Source: an uncultured Anaerolineae bacterium
Lineage (GTDB): Bacteria; Chloroflexota; Anaerolineae; JACIWP01
NCBI GenBank assembly: GCA_938049385.1
Contig: CALIBQ010000043.1
Coordinates: forward strand, 1-64,000
Direction: 5' to 3'
DNA length: 64,000 nt
Each line of letters starts with the position of its first letter. The stretch's first letter is position 1. The translations under genes and the position numbers were made by a program. The notes under the pieces were generated by a model that did not search any database, was not told where the DNA came from, and was given only the letters and a program-made list of their open reading frames with translations. This document shows positions 8,497 to 19,827 of this stretch, piece by piece.

Positions 8497-9318
8497 ATGA
8501 GCAGTTCCCTCCCCACGCTGTTGGTCCTCACGTTGATCGGCCTGCTGTCCCAATTTATCGATGGCAGTCTGGGCATGGGATATGGCGTATTTTCCACCAC
8601 ACTGCTGGTCGCCGCCGGCCTCCTGCCGGCCGTTGCCAGCGCCTCGGTCCACACCGCCGAGGTCATCACCACCCTGGTCTCCGGCATCTCTCATCACAGC
8701 TTGGGCAACGTGGACTGGAAGCTAGCCCTGCCCTTGTCCATCAGCGGCATCATCGGGGGAGTGGCCGGCGCCGTACTGCTCTCGAACCTGCCCGGCAGTC
8801 AGATCAAACCGGTGGTCAGCGCCATTCTGATATGCATGGGCGTGTTGGTAGTGTGGCGCTTCGCGGTGAAGTACCGTGAGGATGCCCATGCGGAAGCGGA
8901 CCCGCCGGCGGTGGCTCTGGCGGTCAGCAAGCCGGCGGAGGAAGGTCTGCCTACCTGGCGCATTGTCCTGGTGGGGCTGGTTGCGGCGGCCTTCGATGCT
9001 TTCGGCGGCGGAGGATGGGGCCCCATCACTACCCCTACCCTCATCCTCACCCACAACGTCAAGCCGCACCGCGTCGTGGGTTCGGTCAATGCCTCGGAGT
9101 TCTTCGTCACTCTCGCCATCACCATTACCTTTATTATCTCGCTGGGGGCGGAGCAGTTCGATTGGATCGTGGTGGCCTGTCTGCTGGTGGGCGGGGTGAT
9201 TGCGGCGCCGCTGGCGGCCTGGCTGTGCAAAAAGATACCGCAGAAGTGGCTGGGCATCCTAATTGGGTTACTGCTGATCGGCACCAACCTGCGCACGCTG
9301 GTACTGTCGCTGAAATGA
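8497..9318 (+). CDS. TauE/SafE family sulfite/anion exporter
   Basis: 273 residues with about eight membrane segments in the two-fold repeat of the family: IDGSLGMGYGVFSTTLL (about 19-35) in the first half and DAFGGGGWGPITTPTLIL (about 167-184) in the second. Members export sulfite, sulfoacetate or similar anions; the substrate cannot be decided here. An upstream frame is open to 8284, but ATG 8497 has AAGGAG 10 bases before it. It is transcribed alone and converges on the next gene with a 7-base gap. Confidence 0.92.
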   Translation: MSSSLPTLLVLTLIGLLSQFIDGSLGMGYGVFSTTLLVAAGLLPAVASASVHTAEVITTLVSGISHHSLGNVDWKLALPLSISGIIGGVAGAVLLSNLPGSQIKPVVSAILICMGVLVVWRFAVKYREDAHAEADPPAVALAVSKPAEEGLPTWRIVLVGLVAAAFDAFGGGGWGPITTPTLILTHNVKPHRVVGSVNASEFFVTLAITITFIISLGAEQFDWIVVACLLVGGVIAAPLAAWLCKKIPQKWLGILIGLLLIGTNLRTLVLSLK

Positions 9319-9325
9319 GCGCCGG

Positions 9326-9814
9326 CTAGCGGCGTTCCGGCGCCGGCTGTCGGCGGCACGCTTCCCAGTAGGCGACGAGGTCCTCAATGGTGCGCTGCAT
9401 GCGGTCCCAATGGGTGCCCTGCCAGTAGACCCGCTGGCAGTCCGGGCAGAGGCGGAAGCGATCATGGCGCACAAAGACATACGGGGGCACCAGCCCCCAG
9501 GCCTCACTGCGCAACATGTCTTCCAGCGGGGTGTTGCATTCCAAGCAGCGGGTCAGGGGTGCCGGCGGTGGGAGGGGCAGTTCCCTCAACACTTGACGCA
9601 CCTGCTCCTCCCACTGCTGGCTGGTAATGTACAGCACCTGGAGATTGCGCCGGCGCAGGAGCGCCGTGTCCCGGGTCAGCAGTACCCGCCCCTCCGCCCG
9701 GGCAGTACGCACCAGCGCATCATCATCGAGAGATGGGTCGAACAGCGCATCATACCCCAGCGCCCTCAGCCACTGGGCCAGGGTCCCCAGCATTGCATCC
9801 ACGACAAAGCGCAT
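9326..9814 (-). CDS. Mut7-C RNase-domain (PIN-like) protein with zinc ribbon
   Basis: 162 residues. The N-terminal half is the Mut7-C/DUF82 PIN-like fold: VVDAMLGTLAQWLRALGYD at the start with the first acidic residue, then LLTRD. The C-terminal half has a zinc ribbon, CLEC about 95-98 and CPDC about 131-134, ending in YWQGTHWDRM, a family signature. Members are predicted ribonucleases; substrate unknown. ATG 9814 begins MRFVVDAM, preferred over an in-frame ATG 6 codons upstream because it follows GGGATAG. It is the last gene of the minus-strand block, 32 bases after the amidase. Confidence 0.85.
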   Translation of the reverse strand: MRFVVDAMLGTLAQWLRALGYDALFDPSLDDDALVRTARAEGRVLLTRDTALLRRRNLQVLYITSQQWEEQVRQVLRELPLPPPAPLTRCLECNTPLEDMLRSEAWGLVPPYVFVRHDRFRLCPDCQRVYWQGTHWDRMQRTIEDLVAYWEACRRQPAPERR

Positions 9815-9846
9815 TGTTACTATCCCATCCATTATCAGGCCCAATA

Positions 9847-11346
<1,500 letters not shown>

Positions 11347-11383
11347 GGCATCCTCCTTTTTGAACCTCGTCGTCTGGCGGACA

Positions 11384-12361
11384 TCAGCGTCGGATGGCCG
11401 GCGGCAGGATGTACGGGTAATGCCGGCCGGTCAGATGATGCAGTTCGCGGTCCACTGTACGAAAGGCCAGGTACAGCCGCCAGATCCAGGCGTCCTCCTG
11501 GTAATAGGAGCGGATCTCCTGCACCCTGAGAGGACTGAGCTGGAAGTCGGCGGCCTCGCCGGCCAGGAACTCATTGGCGGTCTCCACCAGCGCCGGCACC
11601 ATCTCCGGAAGCTGCTCCTTGTAGAAATTGGCGATGAGGTCAATGATGACCTTGCGGAAATCATAATACCGGGTCATCACATCCTGCAAGAAGAGCAACC
11701 GCAACAGCCACACCAGGAACGAAGGGGCACTGCGCAGGAACAGCTCGGGGTTCAACTGCTCCACGCCTTCGCGGGTGAGCAGGGGAGTAGTGGTATCTAG
11801 GTATACCAGGTGGTACGGGCCGGCAGGCCGGCCGGCGGCCTCGTCGAACGGCTGTACGGCCCAGTTGGATATCTGCCCATCAATGCCCAGTTCCAGCCGT
11901 CCGCGGTGCTCGCGATTGAAGGCAAAGACCTTCCGCAGTTCGCGCAGTACCGCCAGCACTAACTGCCGGCGCTCTTCCGCATCCAGCCGATGGATGATGG
12001 CGTTGCCGATGGCGCCGGCGGGGAAACGTTCCTGCACCAAGTACACCACCAAATGGCCGGCATGGGTGCGGGGCAGGTGCACCATTTCGCCGGCGGCCAC
12101 CCGCAAGCCGACGTCCTCCTGCAGGACCCGCACATATTCCTCATACAGCCGCGTGTACTGCACAATCTCTTCCTCATCGCGGAACATGGGCATGCGCTTG
12201 AAGGCCAGGTCCGCCTGTGCCGGGTGATCCATGGCGATGACCGTGCTGATCTCGCCGTAGCCCAGCACGCGGGCGGGGATGGCGCTTCGCTCCGGGCGGC
12301 GGGGGTCCAAGCCGGCTTCAAACTGCTGGAGCAGTGCAATATCTACGGCGATCTTTCCCAT
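11384..12361 (-). CDS. DUF6206-like protein of unknown function
   Basis: 325 residues, soluble, no signal peptide. The N-terminal VLGYGEISTVI, then FKRMPMF and, further on, a segment HLVVYLVQERFPAGAIGN and YLDTTTPLL, recall a degenerate protein-kinase-like fold (glycine-rich loop, Lys strand, hinge), but no catalytic HRD/DFG is evident. I recall such proteins as DUF6206, at low certainty. It lies between an aminotransferase (12 bases upstream) and an amidase (37 bases downstream), so it may act in the same unknown amine pathway. The function is not recognised. Confidence 0.7.
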   Translation of the reverse strand: MGKIAVDIALLQQFEAGLDPRRPERSAIPARVLGYGEISTVIAMDHPAQADLAFKRMPMFRDEEEIVQYTRLYEEYVRVLQEDVGLRVAAGEMVHLPRTHAGHLVVYLVQERFPAGAIGNAIIHRLDAEERRQLVLAVLRELRKVFAFNREHRGRLELGIDGQISNWAVQPFDEAAGRPAGPYHLVYLDTTTPLLTREGVEQLNPELFLRSAPSFLVWLLRLLFLQDVMTRYYDFRKVIIDLIANFYKEQLPEMVPALVETANEFLAGEAADFQLSPLRVQEIRSYYQEDAWIWRLYLAFRTVDRELHHLTGRHYPYILPPAIRR

Positions 12362-12373
12362 ACGCTTCCCTCC

Positions 12374-13654
12374 TCATGCCTGCTCGGCCAGCATGCGCTC
12401 GACCATTGTCAGGCTGGCGTCGACGCGCTCCAGGATTTCGCCGGCCAGCGCCTCGTCAATGATGAGCGGTGGGAGAAGCTGTGCCACGCGGGTATCGTTG
12501 TTGGCATAGACAGAGAGCAGGCCGTTGTCGTAGGCGGCCTTGCTGAAAAGCGGGCCGGCGTATGGGCTGGCCATCTCGATGCCCATCATCAGGCCCAACT
12601 GCCGCAGGCGCACCAGCACCTTCGGGTGACGCGCTTTCAGGCGCTGGAAGCCCTCGGCAAAGATGCCAGCTAGCTCCCGCACATGCTGGAGGAAGGCCGG
12701 CTGGAAGGAAATCTCCAGCACCTTCAGCGCTACCGGACAGCCGGCCTCTGCACCGCCGAAGGTCGAAATATGGATGAAGGGGTCGGGATGAAAGACCGAT
12801 TCCAGCTCTGCCCGGAAACAGGTGGCGGTGATGGGGTATATGCCGCCGGAGAGGCCCTTGCCGATGACCATGATGTCGGGCACAACGCCGTAGTGCTCGA
12901 TGCCCCACAGCCGGCCGGTACGCCCCAGGCCGGTCTGCACCTCGTCAGCGATGAAGAGCGCGCCGTACTGGTCGCACAGCTCGCGCACCTTGGGGAAGTA
13001 ATCGGGGTCCGGCACCGCGATGCCGTAGGTAGCCGGCACCGTTTCCATGATAACTGCCGCTGTGTCGGTATCCATCTCCTGGCGCAGGGCATCCACGTCG
13101 TTGAAAGGCACCTGGACGAAACCCGGCGCCGGCGGGCCGAAGGGCGCGCGGTACTTCTCATCGCCGGCGGCCAGTGCCAGGCCGGTATGCCCATGGTAGC
13201 CGCCGCGTGCCGAGATGATTTTCGTGCGGCGCGTGAAGCCGCGCGCCACCTTAATAGCCAGGTCAATGGCCTCGCCGCCGCTGACGCCGAACACGGTATA
13301 GCGCAGTGCACCGCCCGGGCTGAGCTCCGCCAGGCGCTGGGCCAGCAGGGCGCGCTGGCGGCTGATGAGATGATGGTTGCCGATATCCAGCGCCGCCAGG
13401 CTGTCCATCAAGGTCTGGATGATGGCGGGGTGGCGATGTCCCAGGTTGAAGACGCCGCCGTTGCAGTGGCAGTCAATGAGCCGCTTTTCGCCGGCCAGGT
13501 CCCAGAGGTACGGCCCCTCTCGCTTGCCCAGCACAAAGTCAATGCCGGCGGACTCGAAGAACGCCACCTTGCCGGAAGAGACATGCTGGGCAAACAGCTC
13601 TATGACGCGCGCCTTTTCCTCTGCGCCGGCACCGATGAGACCGGATGCTTCCAT
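12374..13654 (-). CDS. Class III PLP-dependent aminotransferase
   Basis: 426 residues. The fold-type I omega-aminotransferase pattern is complete: FGVSGGEAIDLAIK (cofactor phosphate site), RGGYHGHTGLA, the Asp of ADEVQTGLGRTG (about 227-238) binding the pyridine N, and the Schiff-base Lys in VIGKGLSGG (about 262-270). The substrate is not determinable; candidates are omega-amino acids, diamines or ornithine. It is not in an arg context. AGAAGG precedes the ATG. It heads a probable four-gene unit (aminotransferase, DUF6206-like, amidase, Mut7-C), starting 97 bases after purH. Confidence 0.9.
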   Translation of the reverse strand: MEASGLIGAGAEEKARVIELFAQHVSSGKVAFFESAGIDFVLGKREGPYLWDLAGEKRLIDCHCNGGVFNLGHRHPAIIQTLMDSLAALDIGNHHLISRQRALLAQRLAELSPGGALRYTVFGVSGGEAIDLAIKVARGFTRRTKIISARGGYHGHTGLALAAGDEKYRAPFGPPAPGFVQVPFNDVDALRQEMDTDTAAVIMETVPATYGIAVPDPDYFPKVRELCDQYGALFIADEVQTGLGRTGRLWGIEHYGVVPDIMVIGKGLSGGIYPITATCFRAELESVFHPDPFIHISTFGGAEAGCPVALKVLEISFQPAFLQHVRELAGIFAEGFQRLKARHPKVLVRLRQLGLMMGIEMASPYAGPLFSKAAYDNGLLSVYANNDTRVAQLLPPLIIDEALAGEILERVDASLTMVERMLAEQA

Positions 13655-13750
13655 CTTTTCCTTCTCTCCCTCAGGTGGATGAGCGGACCTTGCTCAAGAG
13701 AACACCCGGCCGGCGAAGGGGTGACAGGGATGCTGGGATGGGACGCGCGG

Positions 13751-15286
13751 TTAATGGCGGAAATGACGCCGGCCCGTGAACACCAATGCCATGCCCAGCT
13801 CGTCGGCGGCGGAAATCACCTCGTCATCGCGCACGGAGCCGCCCGGTTCAATGGCGGCGGTGGCGCCGGCCTCTGCGGCCAGCCGCAGGCCGTCGGCGAA
13901 GGGGAAGAAGGCATCGGAGGCTACCACACTGCCGCGGGCGCGCTCGCCGGCCTTGATGCTGGCGATGCGCACTGCATCCACCCGGCTCATCTGGCCGGCG
14001 CCGATGCCCACCGTGGCGCGCTCCTTGGCGAAGACGATGCTGTTGGATTTGACGTGCTTGGCGACCTTCCAGGCGAAGCGCAGGTCATCCCATTCCGCCG
14101 GCGTCGGTTCGCGCCGGCTGACCACGCGCCACTCCTCGCCCTCCCAGCCCTCATCGCGAGTCTGCACCAGCAGGCCGCCGCGCACCGCCCGCATCTCGAA
14201 GCGGTCCTCCACTGGCTGGGAGGGGTCCAGGGCGATCAGCCGGCAGTTGGGGCGTGCTCTCAGCAGTTCCAGGGCGGCCGGCGTAAAGGAGGGCGCAATC
14301 ACCGCTTCCACGAACAAATCGCCCATGGCATGCACGGTTTCCGCGTCCATAGGGCGGTTGACGGCGATGATGCCGCCGAAGGCCGAGACCGGGTCGCAGG
14401 CCAGCGCGGCGCGGAACGCCTCAGAGAGGGTCTTACCCACCGCCAGGCCGCAGGGGTTGGTGTGCTTGATGATGGCCGCGGCCGGCTCGTCAAAATCGCT
14501 CGCCGCGCGCCAGGCGGCGTCCAGGTCCAGGATGTTATTGTACGACAGCTCCTTGCCCTGAAGCTGTTGTCCGCCCAGCGGAAGGCTGTTCCCGCCGAGG
14601 CCGTACAGCGCGGCCGCCTGGTGTGGGTTCTCTCCATAGCGCAGGAGGCTGATGAGCCTGGCCGGCAGGGGGAACCGCTCGGGGAAAAGCTCCGGCGTGC
14701 CGAAGCGCTGGGCCAGGGTGCTGGCGATGGCGGCGTCGTAGCCGGCGGTATGGCGGAACGCCTTCAGTGCCAGGTGCTGACGCCGCTCCAGCGGGACTTC
14801 GCCGTACTGCTCCAGATCCGCCAGCACTGCCTCATAATCATCAGGGTCGCACACCACCGTCACGGACTCGTAGTTCTTGGCGCCGGCGCGCAGTAAGGCC
14901 ACCCCACCGATGTCAATCTGCTCCACCAGCTCTTCAAGGGGCACGCCGGCGCGCGCCGCTGTCGCCTCAAAGGGATACAGGTTCACGACGAGCACCTCAA
15001 TGGGCGCGATGCCCAGCGCCTGAAGCTCCGCCATGTGGCCCGGGTGCTGGCGGCGGGCCAGCAGGCCGCCGTGAATATGGGGATGCAGGGTTTTGACACG
15101 CCCGTCCAGGATTTCTGGAAAGCCCGTCACGGATTCGACGCTGATAACAGGCAGGCCGGCCTCCCGCAGTATCTGTGCCGTGCCCCCGGTGGATACCAGC
15201 TCGAAGCCGTGCGCCGCCAGCCCCTGGGCGAACGCCGGCAGGCCGCGCTTGTCCGACACGCTCAACAAGGCCCTTCGGGTGACCAT
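13751..15286 (-). CDS. purH: Bifunctional AICAR transformylase/IMP cyclohydrolase PurH
   Basis: 511 residues, usual length. It carries out the last two steps of IMP synthesis. The N-terminal MGS-fold cyclohydrolase has LVSTGGTAQ and GRVKTLHP; the C-terminal transformylase has LRYGENPHQ and IIKHTNPCG with the Lys-His catalytic pair. The start at 15286 gives MVTRRALLSVSDKRG with AGGAGGAAG upstream; an in-frame ATG 28 codons earlier adds non-family sequence. It follows hisIE by 38 bases at the end of the his operon, which makes sense because HisH/HisF release AICAR, its substrate. Confidence 0.97.
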   Translation of the reverse strand: MVTRRALLSVSDKRGLPAFAQGLAAHGFELVSTGGTAQILREAGLPVISVESVTGFPEILDGRVKTLHPHIHGGLLARRQHPGHMAELQALGIAPIEVLVVNLYPFEATAARAGVPLEELVEQIDIGGVALLRAGAKNYESVTVVCDPDDYEAVLADLEQYGEVPLERRQHLALKAFRHTAGYDAAIASTLAQRFGTPELFPERFPLPARLISLLRYGENPHQAAALYGLGGNSLPLGGQQLQGKELSYNNILDLDAAWRAASDFDEPAAAIIKHTNPCGLAVGKTLSEAFRAALACDPVSAFGGIIAVNRPMDAETVHAMGDLFVEAVIAPSFTPAALELLRARPNCRLIALDPSQPVEDRFEMRAVRGGLLVQTRDEGWEGEEWRVVSRREPTPAEWDDLRFAWKVAKHVKSNSIVFAKERATVGIGAGQMSRVDAVRIASIKAGERARGSVVASDAFFPFADGLRLAAEAGATAAIEPGGSVRDDEVISAADELGMALVFTGRRHFRH

Positions 15287-15324
15287 ACCGCTTCCTCCTC
15301 CACAATGCTGTCCGATTCGGTGGT

Positions 15325-15993
15325 TCAGGGATGATACCGCTCGCGCAGGGCCGCGTCTATCTCTTCCCATCCAATATCATATGCCAGCAGGGCGACATGG
15401 AGATGGTACAGCAGGTCAGCGGCCTCTGCGATAAGACGCTCACGGGGTTCGTTCTGGGCGGCGATGATGACCTCGACGGCCTCCTCGCCGACTTTCTGCA
15501 AGATGCGTGCGGTGCCGGCCTGGAACAGCCGGCTGGTGTAGGATGTCTCCCGAGGGTGGGCTTTGCGGCCGGCCAGCAAATCGCTCAGCCGCTGGCGGAA
15601 AGGCTTGGCTTCGGGGTCCTGCTCCCCGTCCAGCCGGCGGTAGAAGCAGGTGCGGCGGCCGGTATGACAGGCCGGGCCGGCGGGATCCACCAGCAAAAGA
15701 AGCGTGTCCCCATCGCAGTCTATGTGTACAGCGCGCACCCGCTGGACATTGCCGGAGCTTTCGCCCTTATGCCACAGCGCCTGCCGACTGCGGCTCCAGA
15801 AATGGGCCTCGCCAGTCTCCAGCGTGCGCTCCAGCGCCTCGCGGTTCATATAGGCCAGCATGAGCACCTGGCCGGTGAGGTCGTCCTGGACGATGGCCGG
15901 CACCAACCCCCGCTCGTCCCAGCGGATCTGCTCCATCAGGGAGGATGATGCGGTCTCCGGCACATCAGAGGATGAGGGGGTAGAAGGGGCCAT
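15325..15993 (-). CDS. hisI: Phosphoribosyl-AMP cyclohydrolase / phosphoribosyl-ATP pyrophosphatase HisIE
   Basis: 222 residues, a fusion doing steps 2 and 3 of histidine synthesis. HisI part, about 20-125: [26 protein letters not shown], and zinc-binding CHTGRRTCF. HisE part, about 130-222: [14 protein letters not shown] and [11 protein letters not shown]. The start at 15993 has GGAAAGG upstream and leaves a 7-base gap after hisF; a second ATG at 15936 (MEQIRW) would trim a Ser/Pro-rich leader of 19 residues and is a possible alternative. Confidence 0.96.
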   Translation of the reverse strand: MAPSTPSSSDVPETASSSLMEQIRWDERGLVPAIVQDDLTGQVLMLAYMNREALERTLETGEAHFWSRSRQALWHKGESSGNVQRVRAVHIDCDGDTLLLLVDPAGPACHTGRRTCFYRRLDGEQDPEAKPFRQRLSDLLAGRKAHPRETSYTSRLFQAGTARILQKVGEEAVEVIIAAQNEPRERLIAEAADLLYHLHVALLAYDIGWEEIDAALRERYHP

Positions 15994-16000
15994 ATTTGCA

Positions 16001-16783
16001 TCACCTTTCCGGGAGCGGTTCGGTCAGCCGGACCGGCACGCCGCGCTCCGCCAGATAGCGCTTCACCTGGCCAATGCTCAACGTGCGGTAGTGGAACAGG
16101 GAGGCGGCCAGCGCGGCGTCCGCCCCGCCGGCGGTGAGCACCTCGTGGAAATGCTCCAGCCGGCCAGCGCCCCCAGAAGCGATGACCGGGATGGACACCG
16201 CCTCAGCCACGGCGCGGGTCAGCGGGATATCATACCCATCCTGGGTCCCGTCGGTGTCCATGCTGGTCAGCAGTATCTCGCCGGCGCCCAAACGTTCCGC
16301 CTGCTGTGCCCAGGCTACGGCTTCCAGCTCGGTGCGCACCCGGCCGCCGTCAATATACACATCCCAGCCAGAGCCATCCGGCCGGCGCTTCCCGTCAATC
16401 GCCACAACAATGCACTGCGATCCGAAGCGCCGGGCGCCTTCCGTGATGACGGCGGGATTGCGCACGGCCGCGCTGTTGATGGAGATTTTATCGGCGCCGG
16501 CCATCAGGATGGCGCGCATATCCTCCACGGTGCGGATGCCGCCCCCGACCGTCAGGGGGATGAAGACCACATCGGCCACTCGGCGCACCACATCCACCAT
16601 GATATCGCGGCGCTCCGGCGAGGCGGTGATGTCGAGAAAGATCAGCTCGTCGGCCCCTTCCTGGTCGTAGACGACGGCCTGTTCCACCGGGTCGCCGGCA
16701 TCCCGTAACTGCAGGAAATTGACGCCCTTCACCACGCGCCCGTCGCGCACATCCAGGCAGGGGATGATGCGTTTGGCCAGCAT
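16001..16783 (-). CDS. hisF: Imidazole glycerol phosphate synthase subunit HisF
   Basis: 260 residues. This is the cyclase half of IGP synthase; it combines PRFAR with ammonia from HisH, giving IGP and AICAR. The (beta/alpha)8 barrel starts [21 protein letters not shown] with the first catalytic Asp in CLDV; the second acidic site is in VVAIDGKRR. It ends [10 protein letters not shown]. It is one base from hisA and 7 bases from hisIE. Confidence 0.97.
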   Translation of the reverse strand: MLAKRIIPCLDVRDGRVVKGVNFLQLRDAGDPVEQAVVYDQEGADELIFLDITASPERRDIMVDVVRRVADVVFIPLTVGGGIRTVEDMRAILMAGADKISINSAAVRNPAVITEGARRFGSQCIVVAIDGKRRPDGSGWDVYIDGGRVRTELEAVAWAQQAERLGAGEILLTSMDTDGTQDGYDIPLTRAVAEAVSIPVIASGGAGRLEHFHEVLTAGGADAALAASLFHYRTLSIGQVKRYLAERGVPVRLTEPLPER

Positions 16784-16784
16784 G

Positions 16785-17537
16785 TCAGTCCTCCAGGCCT
16801 AGGCCCACACGGATAGCCTGGGTCAGGTCAATGGCGCCGGTGTACAGCGCGCTCCCGATGATGGCGCCCTCAATCCCATCCCCCTCGTGTTCGCGCAGGG
16901 CACGCAGGTCGTCCAGGGAGGAGATGCCGCCGGAGGCGATGACCTTGAGGCCGGTCTGGCGGGCCAATTCGGCGGTGGCTTCCACGTTGACGCCGGCCAT
17001 AGTCCCGTCGCGCGTCACATCGGTGTACAGACAGCGGATGACGCCCCGCTCCGCCATGCGTCGGCCCAGCTCCACCGGGCTGAAAGCCGAAGTCTTTTGC
17101 CAGCCGTGGGTTACCACCTTGCCCTCGCGGGCGTCCAGGCTGACCACGATGCGCTCCGCGCCGAACTCCCGCACAGCGCGCTCCACCAGCGCCGGCCGGC
17201 GCACCGCCGATGTGCCCAGCACCAGGCGGTCCACCCCCTTCTCGAACAGCAGTTCCATGTCTTCCAGCGAGCGGATGCCCCCGCCGAACTGCACCCACAC
17301 ATCCACGGCCTGCAGTATCTCCTCCAGGGCGCGCAGGTTCGGGGCATGGGCGGACCCCAGCCGGCTGGTCAGGGCGCCGTCCAGGTTCACTACATGGAGC
17401 CAGAAGGCGCCGGCCATCACCCAGCGGCGCGCCATCTCCGCCGGCTCGTCGCAGAACACCGTCTCCTTGCCCGGGTCCCCCTGGAAGAGGCGCACACAGC
17501 GGCCCTTCCGCAGGTCAATGGCGGGATATACGATCAT
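16785..17537 (-). CDS. hisA: ProFAR isomerase HisA
   Basis: 250 residues. It performs the Amadori rearrangement of ProFAR to PRFAR. The barrel has Asp in [14 protein letters not shown] (residue 8) and the C-terminal Asp in [10 protein letters not shown]. The start overlaps the hisH end by 23 bases. It contains the HisA-specific [10 protein letters not shown] motif rather than that of HisF. Confidence 0.97.
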   Translation of the reverse strand: MIVYPAIDLRKGRCVRLFQGDPGKETVFCDEPAEMARRWVMAGAFWLHVVNLDGALTSRLGSAHAPNLRALEEILQAVDVWVQFGGGIRSLEDMELLFEKGVDRLVLGTSAVRRPALVERAVREFGAERIVVSLDAREGKVVTHGWQKTSAFSPVELGRRMAERGVIRCLYTDVTRDGTMAGVNVEATAELARQTGLKVIASGGISSLDDLRALREHEGDGIEGAIIGSALYTGAIDLTQAIRVGLGLED

Positions 17538-18144
17538 CTTGCACCACCCACTCCACGAAATTGCGCAGGATGCGCAGTCCCACTGCCTGGCTCTTTTCCG
17601 GATGAAACTGCACCCCGAGCAGGTTCTCCCGCCCGACGATGGAAGCGTAAGAGATGCCGTAATCCGTGGTGGCGAGGATGTCGTCAGGGTCCGCCGGCTC
17701 CACGTAGTAGGAATGGACGAAATAGGCGTAGGCGCCGTCGGGGACGCCGGCCTGAAGCGGATTAGGCCGGCGCCAGAAAAGCTGGTTCCAGCCGATCTGC
17801 GGCACCTTTATACCGCCGGCGAAGCGCCGCACCCGTCCTCGCAGGAGGCCCAAGCCCCGGTGCAGGCCCATCTCTTCGCTTTCCTCGAACAGCAACTGCA
17901 TGCCCAGGCAGATGCCCAGCAGGGGCACGCCGGCCTCGATCGCCTGGCACAGTGGCTCCACAAATCCCAAGCTTTGCAGGTTGCGCATGCCGTCTCCGAA
18001 GGCGCCCACGCCCGGCAGGACGATGGCGCGGGCACCCTCCAGCTCCGCCGGCGAGGAAATCAGCCGCACCGGCGCGCCCACCTGCTCAAAGGCTTTCTGC
18101 ACACTGCGCAGGTTGCCGATGCCGTAATCCACGATGACGATCAT
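17515..18144 (-). CDS. hisH: Imidazole glycerol phosphate synthase subunit HisH
   Basis: 209 residues, class I glutamine amidotransferase feeding ammonia to HisF. The nucleophile Cys is in [13 protein letters not shown] (about 76-88) and the His/Glu pair in [10 protein letters not shown] near the end. GYGIGNLRS opens the protein. It overlaps hisB by 4 bases and hisA by 23. Confidence 0.97.
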   Translation of the reverse strand: MIVIVDYGIGNLRSVQKAFEQVGAPVRLISSPAELEGARAIVLPGVGAFGDGMRNLQSLGFVEPLCQAIEAGVPLLGICLGMQLLFEESEEMGLHRGLGLLRGRVRRFAGGIKVPQIGWNQLFWRRPNPLQAGVPDGAYAYFVHSYYVEPADPDDILATTDYGISYASIVGRENLLGVQFHPEKSQAVGLRILRNFVEWVVQDDRISRH

Positions 18145-18734
18145 AGCACCCCCTTGGTGGAGGGGACGCCGGCGCGCCGCGGGTCGGTTTCGACGGCCTG
18201 GCGCAGGGCGCGTCCCAGCGCCTTGAACAGCGCCTCCGCCCGGTGATGGTCATTGCTCCCGTACAGCACCCGGGCATGCAGGTTCATGCGGGCATGGAAG
18301 GCCAGTGTCTCCAGGAAGTGGGGGATCATGTCCGTACCCAACGCGCCGATGGCCGGCCGCGCGAACGCGGCGTCCACCACCGCATACGGCCGGCCGCTCA
18401 GGTCCACCGCGACGAAGGCCAGCGCCTCATCCATGGGAACATGGGCCTCACCCATGCGGCGGATGCCCTCCCGCCGGCCCAGCGCCTGGTCCAGCGCCTG
18501 CCCCAATACGATGGCGATATCTTCCACCGTGTGATGCTCGTCTATCTCCAGGTCTCCCTGGGCCTGCACCCGCAGGTCCAGCAGGCCGTGGACGGCTACG
18601 TGGGAGAGGAGATGGTCAAGAAATGGGATCCCAGAATGGATGTCGACCTCGCCGGCGCCGTCCAGGTTGAGCCATACTTCCACGTGGGTCTCGCGGGTCT
18701 GACGCTGGACATGGGCGGTACGCGCGCTAATCAT
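18141..18734 (-). CDS. hisB: Imidazoleglycerol-phosphate dehydratase HisB
   Basis: 197 residues, monofunctional (no phosphatase domain). The manganese-binding repeats are intact: [11 protein letters not shown] (about 67-77) and [11 protein letters not shown] near the C-terminus, plus [17 protein letters not shown] precedes the start. The histidinol-phosphatase step must come from another gene not seen here. Confidence 0.97.
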   Translation of the reverse strand: MISARTAHVQRQTRETHVEVWLNLDGAGEVDIHSGIPFLDHLLSHVAVHGLLDLRVQAQGDLEIDEHHTVEDIAIVLGQALDQALGRREGIRRMGEAHVPMDEALAFVAVDLSGRPYAVVDAAFARPAIGALGTDMIPHFLETLAFHARMNLHARVLYGSNDHHRAEALFKALGRALRQAVETDPRRAGVPSTKGVL

Positions 18735-18746
18735 TCTCCGCCTCCA

Positions 18747-19826
18747 TTATAACCTTCGCAAGGCATCGAGCAAAATATCGGTGTGCTCCGGCCGGCCAAC
18801 GCTGAAGCGCACACAGTCGGACACGCCGGGCTTGTCGAAATGACGGATGAGGATGCCCTGCCGGCGCAGGGCCAGCTTGACCTCGACCGCCGGCCGGCCC
18901 AGCACCCGGCACAAGATGAAGTTGGCATGGCTGGGGAAGGGCTGGAGCCAAGGGATGGCGCGCAGGGCGGCCAGCATGCGCTCTCGCTCCTGAACCATGA
19001 TGCGCACAATGCGCAGTAATTCGTCAGCATGTTCCAGCGAAGCGATGGCGGCGGCCTGCGCGGCGGCACTAATGTTGTAGGGCTGTTTGATTTTCCACAG
19101 GTGCGGCATCAGCGCCTCAGGGAACACGCCGTAGCCAACGCGCAGGCCGGCCAGGCCAGCCCACTTGCTGAAGGTGCGCAGGACGATGAGGTTCTCGTGC
19201 GCCGGCACCATGTTGATGAAGCTTTCGCCGCGGAACTCCGCGTAGGCCTCGTCCAGCACCACCAGCACGGGGAGGGCCAGGAGCCGGCGCAGGGTTTCGG
19301 CGTCGAAGACGCTCCCGTCCGGATTGTTGGGGCAGGCCAGGAAGAGCAGTTTGGGATGATGTTCCGAGACAGCGCGCTCGATGCCGGCCAGGTCCAGGGA
19401 GAAGTCGGGCCGGCGCGGCACGGAAACCACCCGGGCACCGTGCAGGGCGGCGTCGAAGGCATACATGCCGAAGGTCGGCGGACAGTTCAGGATGCAGTCG
19501 CCCGGCCGGAGCACCAGCCGCATGATGAGGTCAATCAGCTCGTCAGAGCCGGCGCCGGCCAATATGATCTCGCGCGGCAGGCCCAGGAAGGCGGAGAGGG
19601 CATCGCGCAGGCGGTTCTGCATAGGGTCGGGGTATATGTGCAGGGCATCGCATTGAGCCAGGGCCTGGCGCACCGCCGGCAGGGGGCCGTAAGGGTTCTC
19701 GTTGGCATCCAGCTTGACCAGCTTCTCCATCGGGATGCCCAGCTCCTGGCTGAGCACGTCCAGCGGCACCACCGGCTGGTACTCTTCCATGTCGAGGATG
19801 TCCGGTCGGATAAGGGAGAGCGGCAT
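18747..19826 (-). CDS. hisC: Histidinol-phosphate aminotransferase HisC
   Basis: 359 residues, fold-type I aminotransferase. KLDANENPYGPLP opens the protein, the PLP Lys is in RTFSKWAGLAGLRVGYG (about 213), and the C-terminal Arg region is present. The start at 19826 has GGAAGG upstream and lies 1 base after the hisD stop; an earlier in-frame ATG falls inside hisD. It ends 12 bases before hisB. Confidence 0.95.
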   Translation of the reverse strand: MPLSLIRPDILDMEEYQPVVPLDVLSQELGIPMEKLVKLDANENPYGPLPAVRQALAQCDALHIYPDPMQNRLRDALSAFLGLPREIILAGAGSDELIDLIMRLVLRPGDCILNCPPTFGMYAFDAALHGARVVSVPRRPDFSLDLAGIERAVSEHHPKLLFLACPNNPDGSVFDAETLRRLLALPVLVVLDEAYAEFRGESFINMVPAHENLIVLRTFSKWAGLAGLRVGYGVFPEALMPHLWKIKQPYNISAAAQAAAIASLEHADELLRIVRIMVQERERMLAALRAIPWLQPFPSHANFILCRVLGRPAVEVKLALRRQGILIRHFDKPGVSDCVRFSVGRPEHTDILLDALRRL

Positions 19827-19827
19827 A